Shown here piece by piece: positions 18,878 to 26,837 of a DNA stretch of 64,000 nucleotides (within the stretch, counting starts at the first letter, position 1; each line of letters starts with the position of its first letter). The stretch spans positions 1,054,001 to 1,118,000 of the forward strand of contig NZ_CP079865.1 of assembly GCF_025263565.1 (NCBI RefSeq). Direction: 5' to 3'. Position numbers and translations under genes: made by a program. The notes under the pieces are model-generated. The model searched no databases and was not told the DNA's origin. It saw only the letters and a program-made list of their open reading frames with translations. The stretch is from Mycobacterium sp. SMC-8. Its GTDB lineage: Bacteria; Actinomycetota; Actinomycetes; Mycobacteriales; Mycobacteriaceae.

Positions 18878-19525
18878 ATGAAACACGTACTCAGTGATCT
18901 GTGGGAAACCCGAACCGACTCACCGTTTCCCGGCCTGACCACCCACGCATACCTGTGGACGCCGGCCGGCATCCTGTTCTACTCGCCCGCGACCGACGCC
19001 GAGTTTGACGACCTCGCCGACCTCGGCGGCGTCAACGACCAGTACCTGTCGCACCGCGACGAGGCGGGCCCGATACTCGCGCGCATCGCCGAGCGCTTCG
19101 ACTCGACCCTGCACGCGACGGCGGCCGACCTCCCGGACATCACCCGGCACGCTCACGTCGACGTGCCGGTGAAGGGCCGCTACGTCGATTACAACGGCAT
19201 CGAGATCATCCCGACCCCTGGCCACTCCCCCGGCAGCGTCTGCTATCTGGTGCCGGGCGCACAGGGCCGGTATCTGTTCACCGGGGACACCTTGTTCCGC
19301 GGCACCGACGGCGGCTGGCACGCGGGCTACATCGAGGGCTTCCATCAACCGGAAGACGCAGGCACCATCGCCGATAGTCTGCGCGTACTGGCCGACATCC
19401 TGCCGGACTTCGTGATCTCCAGTGCGTTCCAGGGAGATTCAGCGGTACACCGCATCGATCCCGGCTCGTGGCGTGGACACATCGCCCACGCGATCGCGAG
19501 CCTGCCTACCGCTGCGCGTACATAG
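18878..19525 (+). CDS. Beta-lactamase-fold (MBL) metallohydrolase-like protein
   Basis: A 215-residue protein with the MBL fold signature blocks IEIIPTPGHSPGSVCYL (His near residue 113) and GRYLFTGDTLFRG. The canonical first motif HxHxDH is replaced by LSHRDE, so two usual zinc ligands are missing; it may bind one metal, or have a modified site. The start ATG follows a short gap after the palindromic element. Its last 20 bases overlap the convergent reactivase gene. Substrate unknown; glyoxalase-II-like hydrolases are the nearest general match. Confidence 0.78.
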   Translation: MKHVLSDLWETRTDSPFPGLTTHAYLWTPAGILFYSPATDAEFDDLADLGGVNDQYLSHRDEAGPILARIAERFDSTLHATAADLPDITRHAHVDVPVKGRYVDYNGIEIIPTPGHSPGSVCYLVPGAQGRYLFTGDTLFRGTDGGWHAGYIEGFHQPEDAGTIADSLRVLADILPDFVISSAFQGDSAVHRIDPGSWRGHIAHAIASLPTAART

Positions 19526-21218
19526 CGACCAGGCCGCGCGCCACCGCGAACCGCGGCCCGTGCACACCGTCGATGTCGGCGCGCCCCACCACGATCCGGG
19601 CGCCGCGCAATGCCTCCCCGACCGTGCGCATCAGCTCGTCGTCAAGCGCACCGCCGCCGGCCAGCACCAGCGCGACCGGCGGCTCGTCGAACGCGGTGAG
19701 GCACCGGGCGATGTTCGCCGCCACGGTCTCCTGCTTGATCGCCAACCGCAGGCTGCGCCACTCCTCGGCGGCCAACCGGTTCGAGAACGGCACCAGACCC
19801 GCACTGCCGCGCGTGCACAGCCGGCCGATCGCATCCGCGGATGCCGGGGAGTCCAGGAAGACGCGACGCCCGTCCTCCTCATGCGCGACGTGCGGCCCCT
19901 CGACCCGGACCGCGGGCGTGCGTTTGACGGTCTCGGCCAGCGCCCGCGGGATACCCAGCACCCGCGCCACCGCGACGGTGATCGACTCACCTGCGCCCGC
20001 GGCGACCACCGTCGCGCCACCGGCGATGAGATCCACTGTGCCACCGCCGATGTCACACACCATCGATCCGGGTGGGAGTCCCGGCGTGGTACGGGCACCC
20101 CATGCCGCGGCCTCCGGCTCGGAGCCCAGGGTGCGCGCGGGTCGTCCGGTCAGTTCGCTCAGGGTGGCGGCGGCGTCACCGGCCTCCTCGGCTGCCAACA
20201 GCGCGACCACGGTGCCCTGGGCGTCGGCGACACCCCTGCGAAGCCACGCACCGTTGTCGATCGTCGCCAGATCGGTGAAGAACGCGTCGTGTACGGCCAG
20301 CCCGTCCGCCGCGGTCGGCACCGACCGCAACCGGACCGCGCGCACGCGCCCCGGCGCCGAGCGCCGCAGCACCGCGTGCGCCTGTCCGGGCGTGTACCGC
20401 ACCGGCGCTCCGTCGACGAGGATGTCGACGTAGTCGTCGTCGGCGGCGGGCGGAGACGGCTCCTCGGTCCGCGCGGTGACGGCGATGGCCGCGGAATCGG
20501 CCAGCTCGCGGCAGAATTCGGCGATCTCCACCAGCCCCGCGGTGGGCAGCCGGAGTGCGGCCGACAGCGCGATGGGGTCGGCGAACGCACGGTAGGCGCT
20601 GCCTTCCCCGACCACCTCCACCGCCACCAGCGCACCCGGCGCCAGACCGGCGACATCGGCCTCGTCGACGACGGGCACATCCACCGGGATCCGGTTGCGG
20701 ATCAACACCGCGTCGTCCTGGGCAACCACCACGCCGACCACCTGCCACCCGCGTTCCACCGCCGCGGTGATCTCGCGGGCGGCCACCTCGAAATCGGTGG
20801 CGTCGTCGACGGAGATCACCACCGGTCCGGGGATCGGCGCGGCATCCAGCGCGTACAACGGAACATGCTGCCCGACAGCGTGTCCCGAGCCCGCCGGGGT
20901 CGACGCGTCCGGGTGGCGCAGACTGCGGACCGGGGCCGACGGTGAATATGCCGGCGGTATCGGCGCGGTCGCGGTGTCGACCGGACGCAGCGCCGCCAGC
21001 AGCAGTTCGTCCGCGCAGTGACCGGAGTCGACCTCGACCCGGTGCAACAACGCCGCGGCCCCGCGCAGCGACTCGGCACTGCCCTTGCGGCCCCTCGTGG
21101 GGGCCTGCCCGTGCGCGACGGTCGTGACGGCGCCGTCATGCACCTGCGCGAGCAGGATCTCGGTGGTGTGATTGCCGACGTCGATGCCGGCGACCGTGCG
21201 CACCGCCCGTGTGGTCAA
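19506..21218 (-). CDS. Diol/glycerol dehydratase reactivase ATPase subunit (DdrA/PduG type)
   Basis: A 570-residue protein of the ASKHA ATPase-like family that exchanges damaged cobalamin out of diol dehydratase. The N-terminus has the ATPase loop VAGIDVGNHTTEILLAQ. A swivelling-domain-like segment (VVISVDDATDFEVAAREI) follows, and the second phosphate loop is VCDIGGGTVDLIAGGATV. The late signature is VLAGGGALDDELM. I chose the TTG at 21218 because it overlaps the small-subunit stop (TTGA), in line with the coupled operon; GTG 21203 is an alternative. The usual small reactivase subunit (PduH/DdrB) is not encoded nearby. It is the last gene of the permease-dehydratase operon. Confidence 0.88.
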   Translation of the reverse strand: MTTRAVRTVAGIDVGNHTTEILLAQVHDGAVTTVAHGQAPTRGRKGSAESLRGAAALLHRVEVDSGHCADELLLAALRPVDTATAPIPPAYSPSAPVRSLRHPDASTPAGSGHAVGQHVPLYALDAAPIPGPVVISVDDATDFEVAAREITAAVERGWQVVGVVVAQDDAVLIRNRIPVDVPVVDEADVAGLAPGALVAVEVVGEGSAYRAFADPIALSAALRLPTAGLVEIAEFCRELADSAAIAVTARTEEPSPPAADDDYVDILVDGAPVRYTPGQAHAVLRRSAPGRVRAVRLRSVPTAADGLAVHDAFFTDLATIDNGAWLRRGVADAQGTVVALLAAEEAGDAAATLSELTGRPARTLGSEPEAAAWGARTTPGLPPGSMVCDIGGGTVDLIAGGATVVAAGAGESITVAVARVLGIPRALAETVKRTPAVRVEGPHVAHEEDGRRVFLDSPASADAIGRLCTRGSAGLVPFSNRLAAEEWRSLRLAIKQETVAANIARCLTAFDEPPVALVLAGGGALDDELMRTVGEALRGARIVVGRADIDGVHGPRFAVARGLVAMYAQR

Positions 21219-21568
21219 CGCAGGAGGCCGCGGCGGGCATAGACGGCGGCGGCTTGCTCCACCAGCGCGGCGCACCGCGGCGCACCGCGCGCGATCAGCG
21301 ACGTGCGCAGCTCGTCGAGTTCGGCGGCCGTCGACCGGTGCGGGCGCAGCGCCTCGTACAGCGCCATCACCTGCTCATCATCGACGGTCGCGAGTTCGGC
21401 TGCGCGGCGGAAGTTCTCGGCCAGCTGCGGGTTACCGCCAGCTTCGGCGACGGCGGCCTGGTGGGCGAGCACGGCCGGATCCATCCGCAGATCACCGAGG
21501 CCCAGCTTGCCGTCCACCGCGTTCTGGACGGTGATGTCTTCGCGGCCCGCCGCGGTCATCTCGCTCAT
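21215..21568 (-). CDS. Diol dehydratase small subunit (PduE type)
   Basis: A 117-residue protein matching the small (gamma) subunit of B12-dependent propanediol/glycerol dehydratase. It includes the family segments EDITVQNAVDGKLGLGDLRM and LRPHRSTAAELDEL. The heterotrimer converts 1,2-diols to aldehydes, here probably 1,2-propanediol to propionaldehyde. Its N-terminus lacks the amphipathic helix used to target PduD/PduE into microcompartments. The ATG overlaps the large-medium subunit stop (ATGA) and its own stop overlaps the reactivase start, so the three genes are tightly coupled. Confidence 0.92.
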   Translation of the reverse strand: MSEMTAAGREDITVQNAVDGKLGLGDLRMDPAVLAHQAAVAEAGGNPQLAENFRRAAELATVDDEQVMALYEALRPHRSTAAELDELRTSLIARGAPRCAALVEQAAAVYARRGLLR

Positions 21569-23805
21569 GGTGTTTCAACCTTCACGGTGACGGGTGGCAG
21601 GCCGGGCTCGCAGGCTTCTCGCTCCAGGGCGACGAGGGCGACGGCTCTGGCGTGGTAGCGCGCCGAAATGGACTCGTCGGTGCCACCGGTGAAGATCGGC
21701 ACGGGTGCCATGCCCTTGGCGTGGCGTGCGGCGTTCCTGCCGAGTTCGCGGTACATCTTCGCCGTCAACAGCGGTGCGACGCTGAACAGCTCCAGGTTGG
21801 CCAGCGGCGCCAGGTCACGGCGGTGGATCAACGCGGTGCCCTTGCCCTGCAAGCCGATTCCGATTCCCGAACCGGACAGCCGCGCCGCGGTCAGCCCGAT
21901 CAGCCCGGCGTCGATGGTGGAGCGGACCCGCACCGTGCGGGCGATGCAGCCCTCCTCCTCCAGGCCCGCCGAGATCTGACGCAGCACCTCCCCGATCGGC
22001 AGTCCGCACAGTGTGAGCCAGACGCTGCGCCCCCAGGCCGGCGACAGTCCGATGCAGACCTCGCGGGGGTCGCTGCCCTGCTGGGCCGGCTCGACGTCGG
22101 TGACGACGAGGTGTCCGCGATGGTGCTCCTGGTCGGCGGTCAACTCGGCGCTGCTGCGCGCCTGCCGGACCGCGTCGATCTCGGCCCGGCGTTCGTCGCT
22201 CGGCGCGTACCCCGTGGCCGGACCCCGGTAGTCGTTGGGGTCGGTCAGCTTGGACAGCACCCGGAACTTCTCGTCGAAGATCGCCGAGGTCTGCAGCTGG
22301 TCACCGCACAGCCGCTCCCGGGTCAACGTCGTGATCGCCTCGGCCTCGTCGGTGAAGCCGGTGCGGTGCAGCGAGGCGATGACATCGAAGACCGTCAGCT
22401 GCCTCGCCTCGATCGACGCCGCCGCCTCGGCCACCATCTTCGGGTGCCCGGCGGGCAGGTCACGGGATCCGTTGGCGGCCACCACTTCCTCGACACGGTC
22501 GTCGTCGTAATCCGCGAGTCCCAGGTCGCGGTACACCGCCTGCACGGCCTGCGCCGCCCGTCGGCGCACCGTAAAGAGATGCTCCGGGGACACGGTGCGC
22601 AGCCCACCGTCGGCACCCCAGTCCCGCTGCAGCACCAGGAAGTCGTCCATGTCGTCGGAGTTGAAGTTCGACAACGCGAACGCGTTGTCGTAGCGCGGGA
22701 TCGAGCCGAACCCGGAGAAGATGAAATCCGCTCCGGCAAGGAGCACCGGCAATGTGTGCGCGCTGCGGCGGATGTCGGACTCGGAGATCAGGTTGTCGTT
22801 GCCTGCGCACGACTCCAGATCGCGCATCATCACCATCAGGTTCTCGGCGAGCAGTTCTTTCATGCCCTCGGGCACCGAGGCCACCACGCCGACCCCGTCG
22901 ATGCCGCCGTTCTGCACGCCCTGCGATCCGAGCGCGCGCGCCAGCGACACGCACCGCGACTCCAGGTACAGGATCGAGCACATCTGCGCCGCGCCCATCA
23001 GCACCTCGGCGCCGCCCCCGCTGGTGACCCGCATCTTCAGGCCACGCGACGCGTAGGCCGAGGTGAGAATCGCCTTGCTGAACGGGGTGTCGTCACCGTC
23101 GACGAACACCTGCTCGGTGCCGTAGATCGAAATGGTCTCGGCGTAGGACGTCAGACCGCGTAGGCCCAGCCGCAATTCGAGTGCTTCCTCGATCGAGCAC
23201 TGCGCCATCGCCCCGGGCGTGCCGACCTGCGACCCGATGAGCAGCGCGACGGCGTTGGACGGCGCATCGCCGAGCACCGGCACCGTCGTCTCCACCTCAC
23301 GGAAGCCGTAGGCGACCGCACTGGCCGCGTCGGCGGCGATCAGCAGCGGGTCGTCGAGCTGGTTGGTGACGTGCGCCTGGTTGCTCGGCGTGCGACGGGC
23401 CCGCATCTTGGCCATCGCCATCTGCATCTCCACCGGCGACAGCAGGGCGACGACGCGGGCGAGCTTGGCGGGGGTGGTGCCGCCGATCAGCCGCACCACC
23501 TCCGCCCTCGGCACGTTGATGTCGACCACCATGCGCGCCAGCGTCTCGTCATCGAGAGCCATGGCCTCTTCGGCGACCGTGAGGTCGATGCCGTAGCGGG
23601 CGATGAACTCGTCGATGACGTCGAACTCGACGACGTCTTTGGCGTCGAGTTCGACTACCTCACCCCCACGAATCTTCAGCGAGGGTGAGGGGTCATGTGG
23701 GCTGCTCATCGCAATCAGCCCGAGTGCGGCGTCCGGGACGCTGAACCCGTCGAGGTTGACAGGTTTCGAGTCCAGAACCCGGAACCTGCCCAACTCGTCA
23801 GCCAC
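21565..23805 (-). CDS. Diol dehydratase, fused large and medium subunits
   Basis: A 746-residue protein that joins PduC-type large and PduD-type medium subunits of adenosylcobalamin-dependent diol dehydratase. The large part (about 1-560) carries SYAETISIYGTEQVFVDGDD, LTSAYASRGLKMRVTSGGG, LYLESRCVSLARALGSQGVQ and GADFIFSGFGSIPRYDN, all PduC hallmarks. The medium part (about 590-746) carries GCIARTVRVRSTIDAG, RLSGSGIGIGLQGKGTALIH and LGRNAARHAKGMAP. Because the subunits are fused, the N-terminal targeting peptide of PduD is absent. It lies 13 bases after the APC permease gene. Substrate could be 1,2-propanediol or glycerol; the neighbouring propionaldehyde enzymes favour propanediol. Confidence 0.93.
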   Translation of the reverse strand: MADELGRFRVLDSKPVNLDGFSVPDAALGLIAMSSPHDPSPSLKIRGGEVVELDAKDVVEFDVIDEFIARYGIDLTVAEEAMALDDETLARMVVDINVPRAEVVRLIGGTTPAKLARVVALLSPVEMQMAMAKMRARRTPSNQAHVTNQLDDPLLIAADAASAVAYGFREVETTVPVLGDAPSNAVALLIGSQVGTPGAMAQCSIEEALELRLGLRGLTSYAETISIYGTEQVFVDGDDTPFSKAILTSAYASRGLKMRVTSGGGAEVLMGAAQMCSILYLESRCVSLARALGSQGVQNGGIDGVGVVASVPEGMKELLAENLMVMMRDLESCAGNDNLISESDIRRSAHTLPVLLAGADFIFSGFGSIPRYDNAFALSNFNSDDMDDFLVLQRDWGADGGLRTVSPEHLFTVRRRAAQAVQAVYRDLGLADYDDDRVEEVVAANGSRDLPAGHPKMVAEAAASIEARQLTVFDVIASLHRTGFTDEAEAITTLTRERLCGDQLQTSAIFDEKFRVLSKLTDPNDYRGPATGYAPSDERRAEIDAVRQARSSAELTADQEHHRGHLVVTDVEPAQQGSDPREVCIGLSPAWGRSVWLTLCGLPIGEVLRQISAGLEEEGCIARTVRVRSTIDAGLIGLTAARLSGSGIGIGLQGKGTALIHRRDLAPLANLELFSVAPLLTAKMYRELGRNAARHAKGMAPVPIFTGGTDESISARYHARAVALVALEREACEPGLPPVTVKVETP

Positions 23806-23818
23806 TGAAGAACCCTTT

Positions 23819-25351
23819 CTAGTCGCGAACTTCGCTGTCGTCGTAGACGATCCGGCCGATCAGCTCGTAGCGCCGCTTGTCCTTGAACTTGAAGTACAGC
23901 GCCATGGCCGCACCGAACACGAACACCCCGATCACGATCCATGGTGTCAGCTTGAACAGCAAGGTGCCCGACGCCGCGCCCGCCGCGGATTCCTTGTGCT
24001 CCCACAGCAGATACACCACGTAGAGCATGCCGATGCCGCCGGTCAGCGGGGCCAGGAACGTCTTGAACCAGTGCGCGCTGGACGGGTGGTTCTTGTGGAA
24101 GTGGAAGTAGGCCACCACCGAGAACGCGCACAGCGACTGCACGATCAGGATCGCCATCGTGCCGAGGATCGCCAGCAGTGTGTACATGTGGATGTAGGGA
24201 TCCATGCCGGCGAAGAAGAACGCCAGCACCAGCACCAGCGCGATGCCGCTCTGGACGAACGACGCTATGTAGGGCGACCCGTGCGTCTTGTGCGTCGCGC
24301 CAAGCGTTTTCTGCAGCCCGCTCGACAGGCCCTCCCGGCCCAGGGCGTACAGGTAGCGCGACGCGCAGTTGTGGAACGCCATGCCGCACGCGAACGATCC
24401 CGTCACCAGCAGGATGTTGAACAGGGTGATGGCCCACTCGCCGTAGGTGTCGCGGACCGGGGCGAAGAAGATCTCCGACGAGGTGTCGGCGCTCTGCGCC
24501 AGCTCGACGGCCTGCTGGGGTCCGGTGCCGGCGATCGCCATCCAGGACACGAAGACGTAGAAGATGCCGACACCGAGCACGGCGATCATGGTGGCGCGCG
24601 GGATGATTCGCTTGGGGTCCTTGGACTCCTCGCCGTACATCGCCGTCGACTCGAAACCGACCCATGACCAGAACGCGAAGAACAGACCGAGGCCGGCGCT
24701 GGCGCCGGCGATCGCCGCGGGCTGGAATGCCCCGACCGGGTTGAGAGTCTCGGCGATCGCGAAGCCGTCGGGCCCGCCGCCCTTGACGGCCACCGCAATG
24801 GCACCGAGGGCCAGCATGAAGATCTCGGTGATCAGGAAGACGCCGAGAACCTTGGCGGTCAGGTTCACGTCGAAGTAGGTCAGGATGCAGTTCAGCACCA
24901 GCATCAGCAGCGCCGGCACCAGCCAGTGGATGGTGATGCCGAGCTGCGAAGACAGGAAGTTCTGGAAGAAGAACGCGAAGATGCCGATCAGCGACGCCTC
25001 GAACACGATGTAGGCCAGCGTGATGATCAGACCGCTGGCCATACCCATCACGCGACCGAGGCCGTGGGAGATGAAGCCGTAGAACGCGCCGGTCGCGGTG
25101 ATGTGCTTGGCCATCGTGGCGTACCCGATCGCGAACAGGCCCAGCACGATGGTGGCCACCAGATAGCCGGCCGGGGCGTGCGAACCATTTCCGAAGCCGA
25201 CGGCGATCGGGACGTTGCCGACCATCGCGGTGATCGGCGCGGCGGTCGCGACCGCCATGAAGATGACGCCGAAGGTGCCGACGGCGTTGCGTTTGAGCCG
25301 TTGGACCGAGTCTGTGGTGGTTGTTTCACGGGGAACGACGTCTTCTGTCAT
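23819..25351 (-). CDS. APC-superfamily amine/amino-acid permease of the microcompartment locus
   Basis: A 510-residue transporter with about 12 membrane helices. It has the APC motif near the N-terminus (FMAVATAAPITAMVGNVPIA) and the conserved WSWVGFESTAMYGEESKDP in the middle. It probably imports the amine substrate (1-amino-2-propanol or aminoacetone) of the adjacent RMM pathway, because similar permeases accompany RMM loci. It heads the minus-strand operon with diol dehydratase and reactivase. The ATG at 25351 is preceded by GGAAGG; the longer frame upstream would overlap the control region. The cytoplasmic C-terminus is rich in Lys/Arg/Asp (FKFKDKRRYE). Confidence 0.88.
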   Translation of the reverse strand: MTEDVVPRETTTTDSVQRLKRNAVGTFGVIFMAVATAAPITAMVGNVPIAVGFGNGSHAPAGYLVATIVLGLFAIGYATMAKHITATGAFYGFISHGLGRVMGMASGLIITLAYIVFEASLIGIFAFFFQNFLSSQLGITIHWLVPALLMLVLNCILTYFDVNLTAKVLGVFLITEIFMLALGAIAVAVKGGGPDGFAIAETLNPVGAFQPAAIAGASAGLGLFFAFWSWVGFESTAMYGEESKDPKRIIPRATMIAVLGVGIFYVFVSWMAIAGTGPQQAVELAQSADTSSEIFFAPVRDTYGEWAITLFNILLVTGSFACGMAFHNCASRYLYALGREGLSSGLQKTLGATHKTHGSPYIASFVQSGIALVLVLAFFFAGMDPYIHMYTLLAILGTMAILIVQSLCAFSVVAYFHFHKNHPSSAHWFKTFLAPLTGGIGMLYVVYLLWEHKESAAGAASGTLLFKLTPWIVIGVFVFGAAMALYFKFKDKRRYELIGRIVYDDSEVRD

Positions 25352-25410
25352 AAGCAGAGACCTTCCAGGGCGAAGGGCGGAAAGCAGTTCAGGTCGCGTT
25401 CTGGCATCAC

Positions 25411-25426
25411 TGTGGTCTAGACCACA
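25411..25426. promoter_or_regulatory. Perfect GntR/HutC-type palindrome upstream of the permease operon
   Basis: TGTGGTCTAGACCACA is a perfect 16-bp palindrome lying 60 bases upstream of the permease ATG. Its core TGGTCTAGACCA is that of the DasR/NagR branch of GntR-HutC regulators, the branch with a UTRA domain. The UTRA-type GntR gene at 32589 is the obvious candidate to bind it and control the permease-diol dehydratase operon. Confidence 0.7.
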
Positions 25427-25444
25427 ATGCCGAACCTCAGACAT

Positions 25445-25459
25445 ATTGGCACTACCAAT
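25445..25459. promoter_or_regulatory. GntR-type operator in the divergent control region
   Basis: ATTGGCACTACCAAT is an inverted repeat (ATTGG/CCAAT around CACTA). It lies 98 bases upstream of the aminotransferase start and 94 bases from the permease start. The same half-sites occur at 32553-32567 before gntR (TTGGTCTTACCAA), and both are followed by TTCAG. This suggests one regulator controls both arms and itself. Confidence 0.65.
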
Positions 25460-25556
25460 TCAGCTGTGCAACCCCTGGGAACGCCGTGTTGACATAAATG
25501 GTCGGACCGTTTAGTTTTTGGTCACACCCCCGGCCGACCGCACGACAGGGAGTCCC

Positions 25557-26837
25557 GTGTACGACTACGGCACGTTCTCGTTCGATTCCAAAGCCCAGGT
25601 GCTGGAACGTGCCAAGGAGTTCTGGAACCCGGACAAAACCAAATTCTGGACCGACACCGGCGTCGACCTGGTGATCGACCGCCGGCAGGACTACTTCCTG
25701 TGGGACATGAGCGGCCGTCGCCTGATCGACATGCACCTCAACGGTGGCACCTACAACCTCGGGCACCGCAATCCCGAAGTGATGCAGGCGATCACCGACG
25801 GCATGCAGCACTTCGACGTCGGCAACCACCATTTCCCTTCGGTGGCGCGAACGGCGTTGGCGCAGAAGCTGATCGAATCCGCGCCGGCTTCCCTGAGTAA
25901 GGTGGCGTTCGGGTCCGGCGGCGGTGAGGCCATCGACATCGCGCTCAAGAGCGCCCGGCACGCCACCCAGCGCCGCAAGATCGTCTCGATCGTGAAGGCC
26001 TACCACGGCCACACCGGTCTCGCGGTTGCCACCGGTGATGACCGATTCGCCAAACTGTTCCTCGCCGACCGGCCCGACGAGTTCGTCCAGGTCCCGTTCG
26101 GTGACACCGACGCGATGGAACAGGCGCTGCGCGGACGCGACGTCGCCGCGGTGATCATGGAAACCATCCCGGCCACCTACGGATTTCCGTTGCCGCCCCT
26201 CGGCTATCTGGAAGCGGTCAAGCAGCTGTGCGAACGCTACGACGCGCTCTACATCGCCGACGAGGTGCAGACGGGGCTGATGCGCACCGGTGAGATGTGG
26301 GGCATCACCAAGCACGGCATCGAGCCGGACATCATGGTCAGCGGGAAGGGCCTCTCGGGCGGGATGTACCCGATCACCGCGGCCCTGCTCAGTGACCGCG
26401 CCGCGCAATGGCTCGAACAGGACGGCTTCGGGCACATCTCCACCTTTGGCGGCGCCGAGCTCGGTTGCGTCGCCGCGCTGAAGACCCTGGAGATCACCAG
26501 CCGGCCCGAGGTGCGCTCCTCGGTGCACTACATCGCCGACATCTTCGCCCAGGGCCTGACCCGCATCCAGGCCGACCACCCGGACTGGTTCGTCGGTATC
26601 CGGCAGAACGGCGTGGTGATCGGGCTGGAATTCGACCACCCCGAGGGCGCCAAGTTCGTGATGCGCGAGCTGTACCAGAACGGGGTGTGGGCGATCTTCT
26701 CCACGCTGGATCCCCGTGTCCTGCAATTCAAACCGGGCCTGCTGCTCAACCGTGACCTCTGTGAGGACGTCCTCGACCGCACCGAGGTCGCCATCGGACG
26801 GGCGAAGCTGGCCGCGACCGGACGGAGGAAGCCGTGA
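25557..26837 (+). CDS. Class III PLP enzyme of the RMM locus (aminotransferase/phospho-lyase)
   Basis: A 426-residue class III aminotransferase-fold protein. The PLP-binding Lys is about residue 264 (VSGKGLSGGMYPI). The upstream acid is in YIADEVQTGLMRTGEMWG, and GSGGGEAIDIALKSAR binds the phosphate. In RMM loci a member of this family is proposed to act as a phospho-lyase turning phosphorylated 1-amino-2-propanol into propionaldehyde plus ammonia and phosphate. I chose GTG 25557 because CAGGGAG lies just upstream; a TTG at 25518 would add 13 residues. It overlaps the aldehyde dehydrogenase start by four bases (GTGA). Confidence 0.86.
   Translation: MYDYGTFSFDSKAQVLERAKEFWNPDKTKFWTDTGVDLVIDRRQDYFLWDMSGRRLIDMHLNGGTYNLGHRNPEVMQAITDGMQHFDVGNHHFPSVARTALAQKLIESAPASLSKVAFGSGGGEAIDIALKSARHATQRRKIVSIVKAYHGHTGLAVATGDDRFAKLFLADRPDEFVQVPFGDTDAMEQALRGRDVAAVIMETIPATYGFPLPPLGYLEAVKQLCERYDALYIADEVQTGLMRTGEMWGITKHGIEPDIMVSGKGLSGGMYPITAALLSDRAAQWLEQDGFGHISTFGGAELGCVAALKTLEITSRPEVRSSVHYIADIFAQGLTRIQADHPDWFVGIRQNGVVIGLEFDHPEGAKFVMRELYQNGVWAIFSTLDPRVLQFKPGLLLNRDLCEDVLDRTEVAIGRAKLAATGRRKP

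Noticed and set aside
21652..23163. A 503-codon plus-strand frame opposite diol dehydratase
   Set aside because: It is a shadow of the fused dehydratase, whose PduC/PduD motifs are unmistakable.
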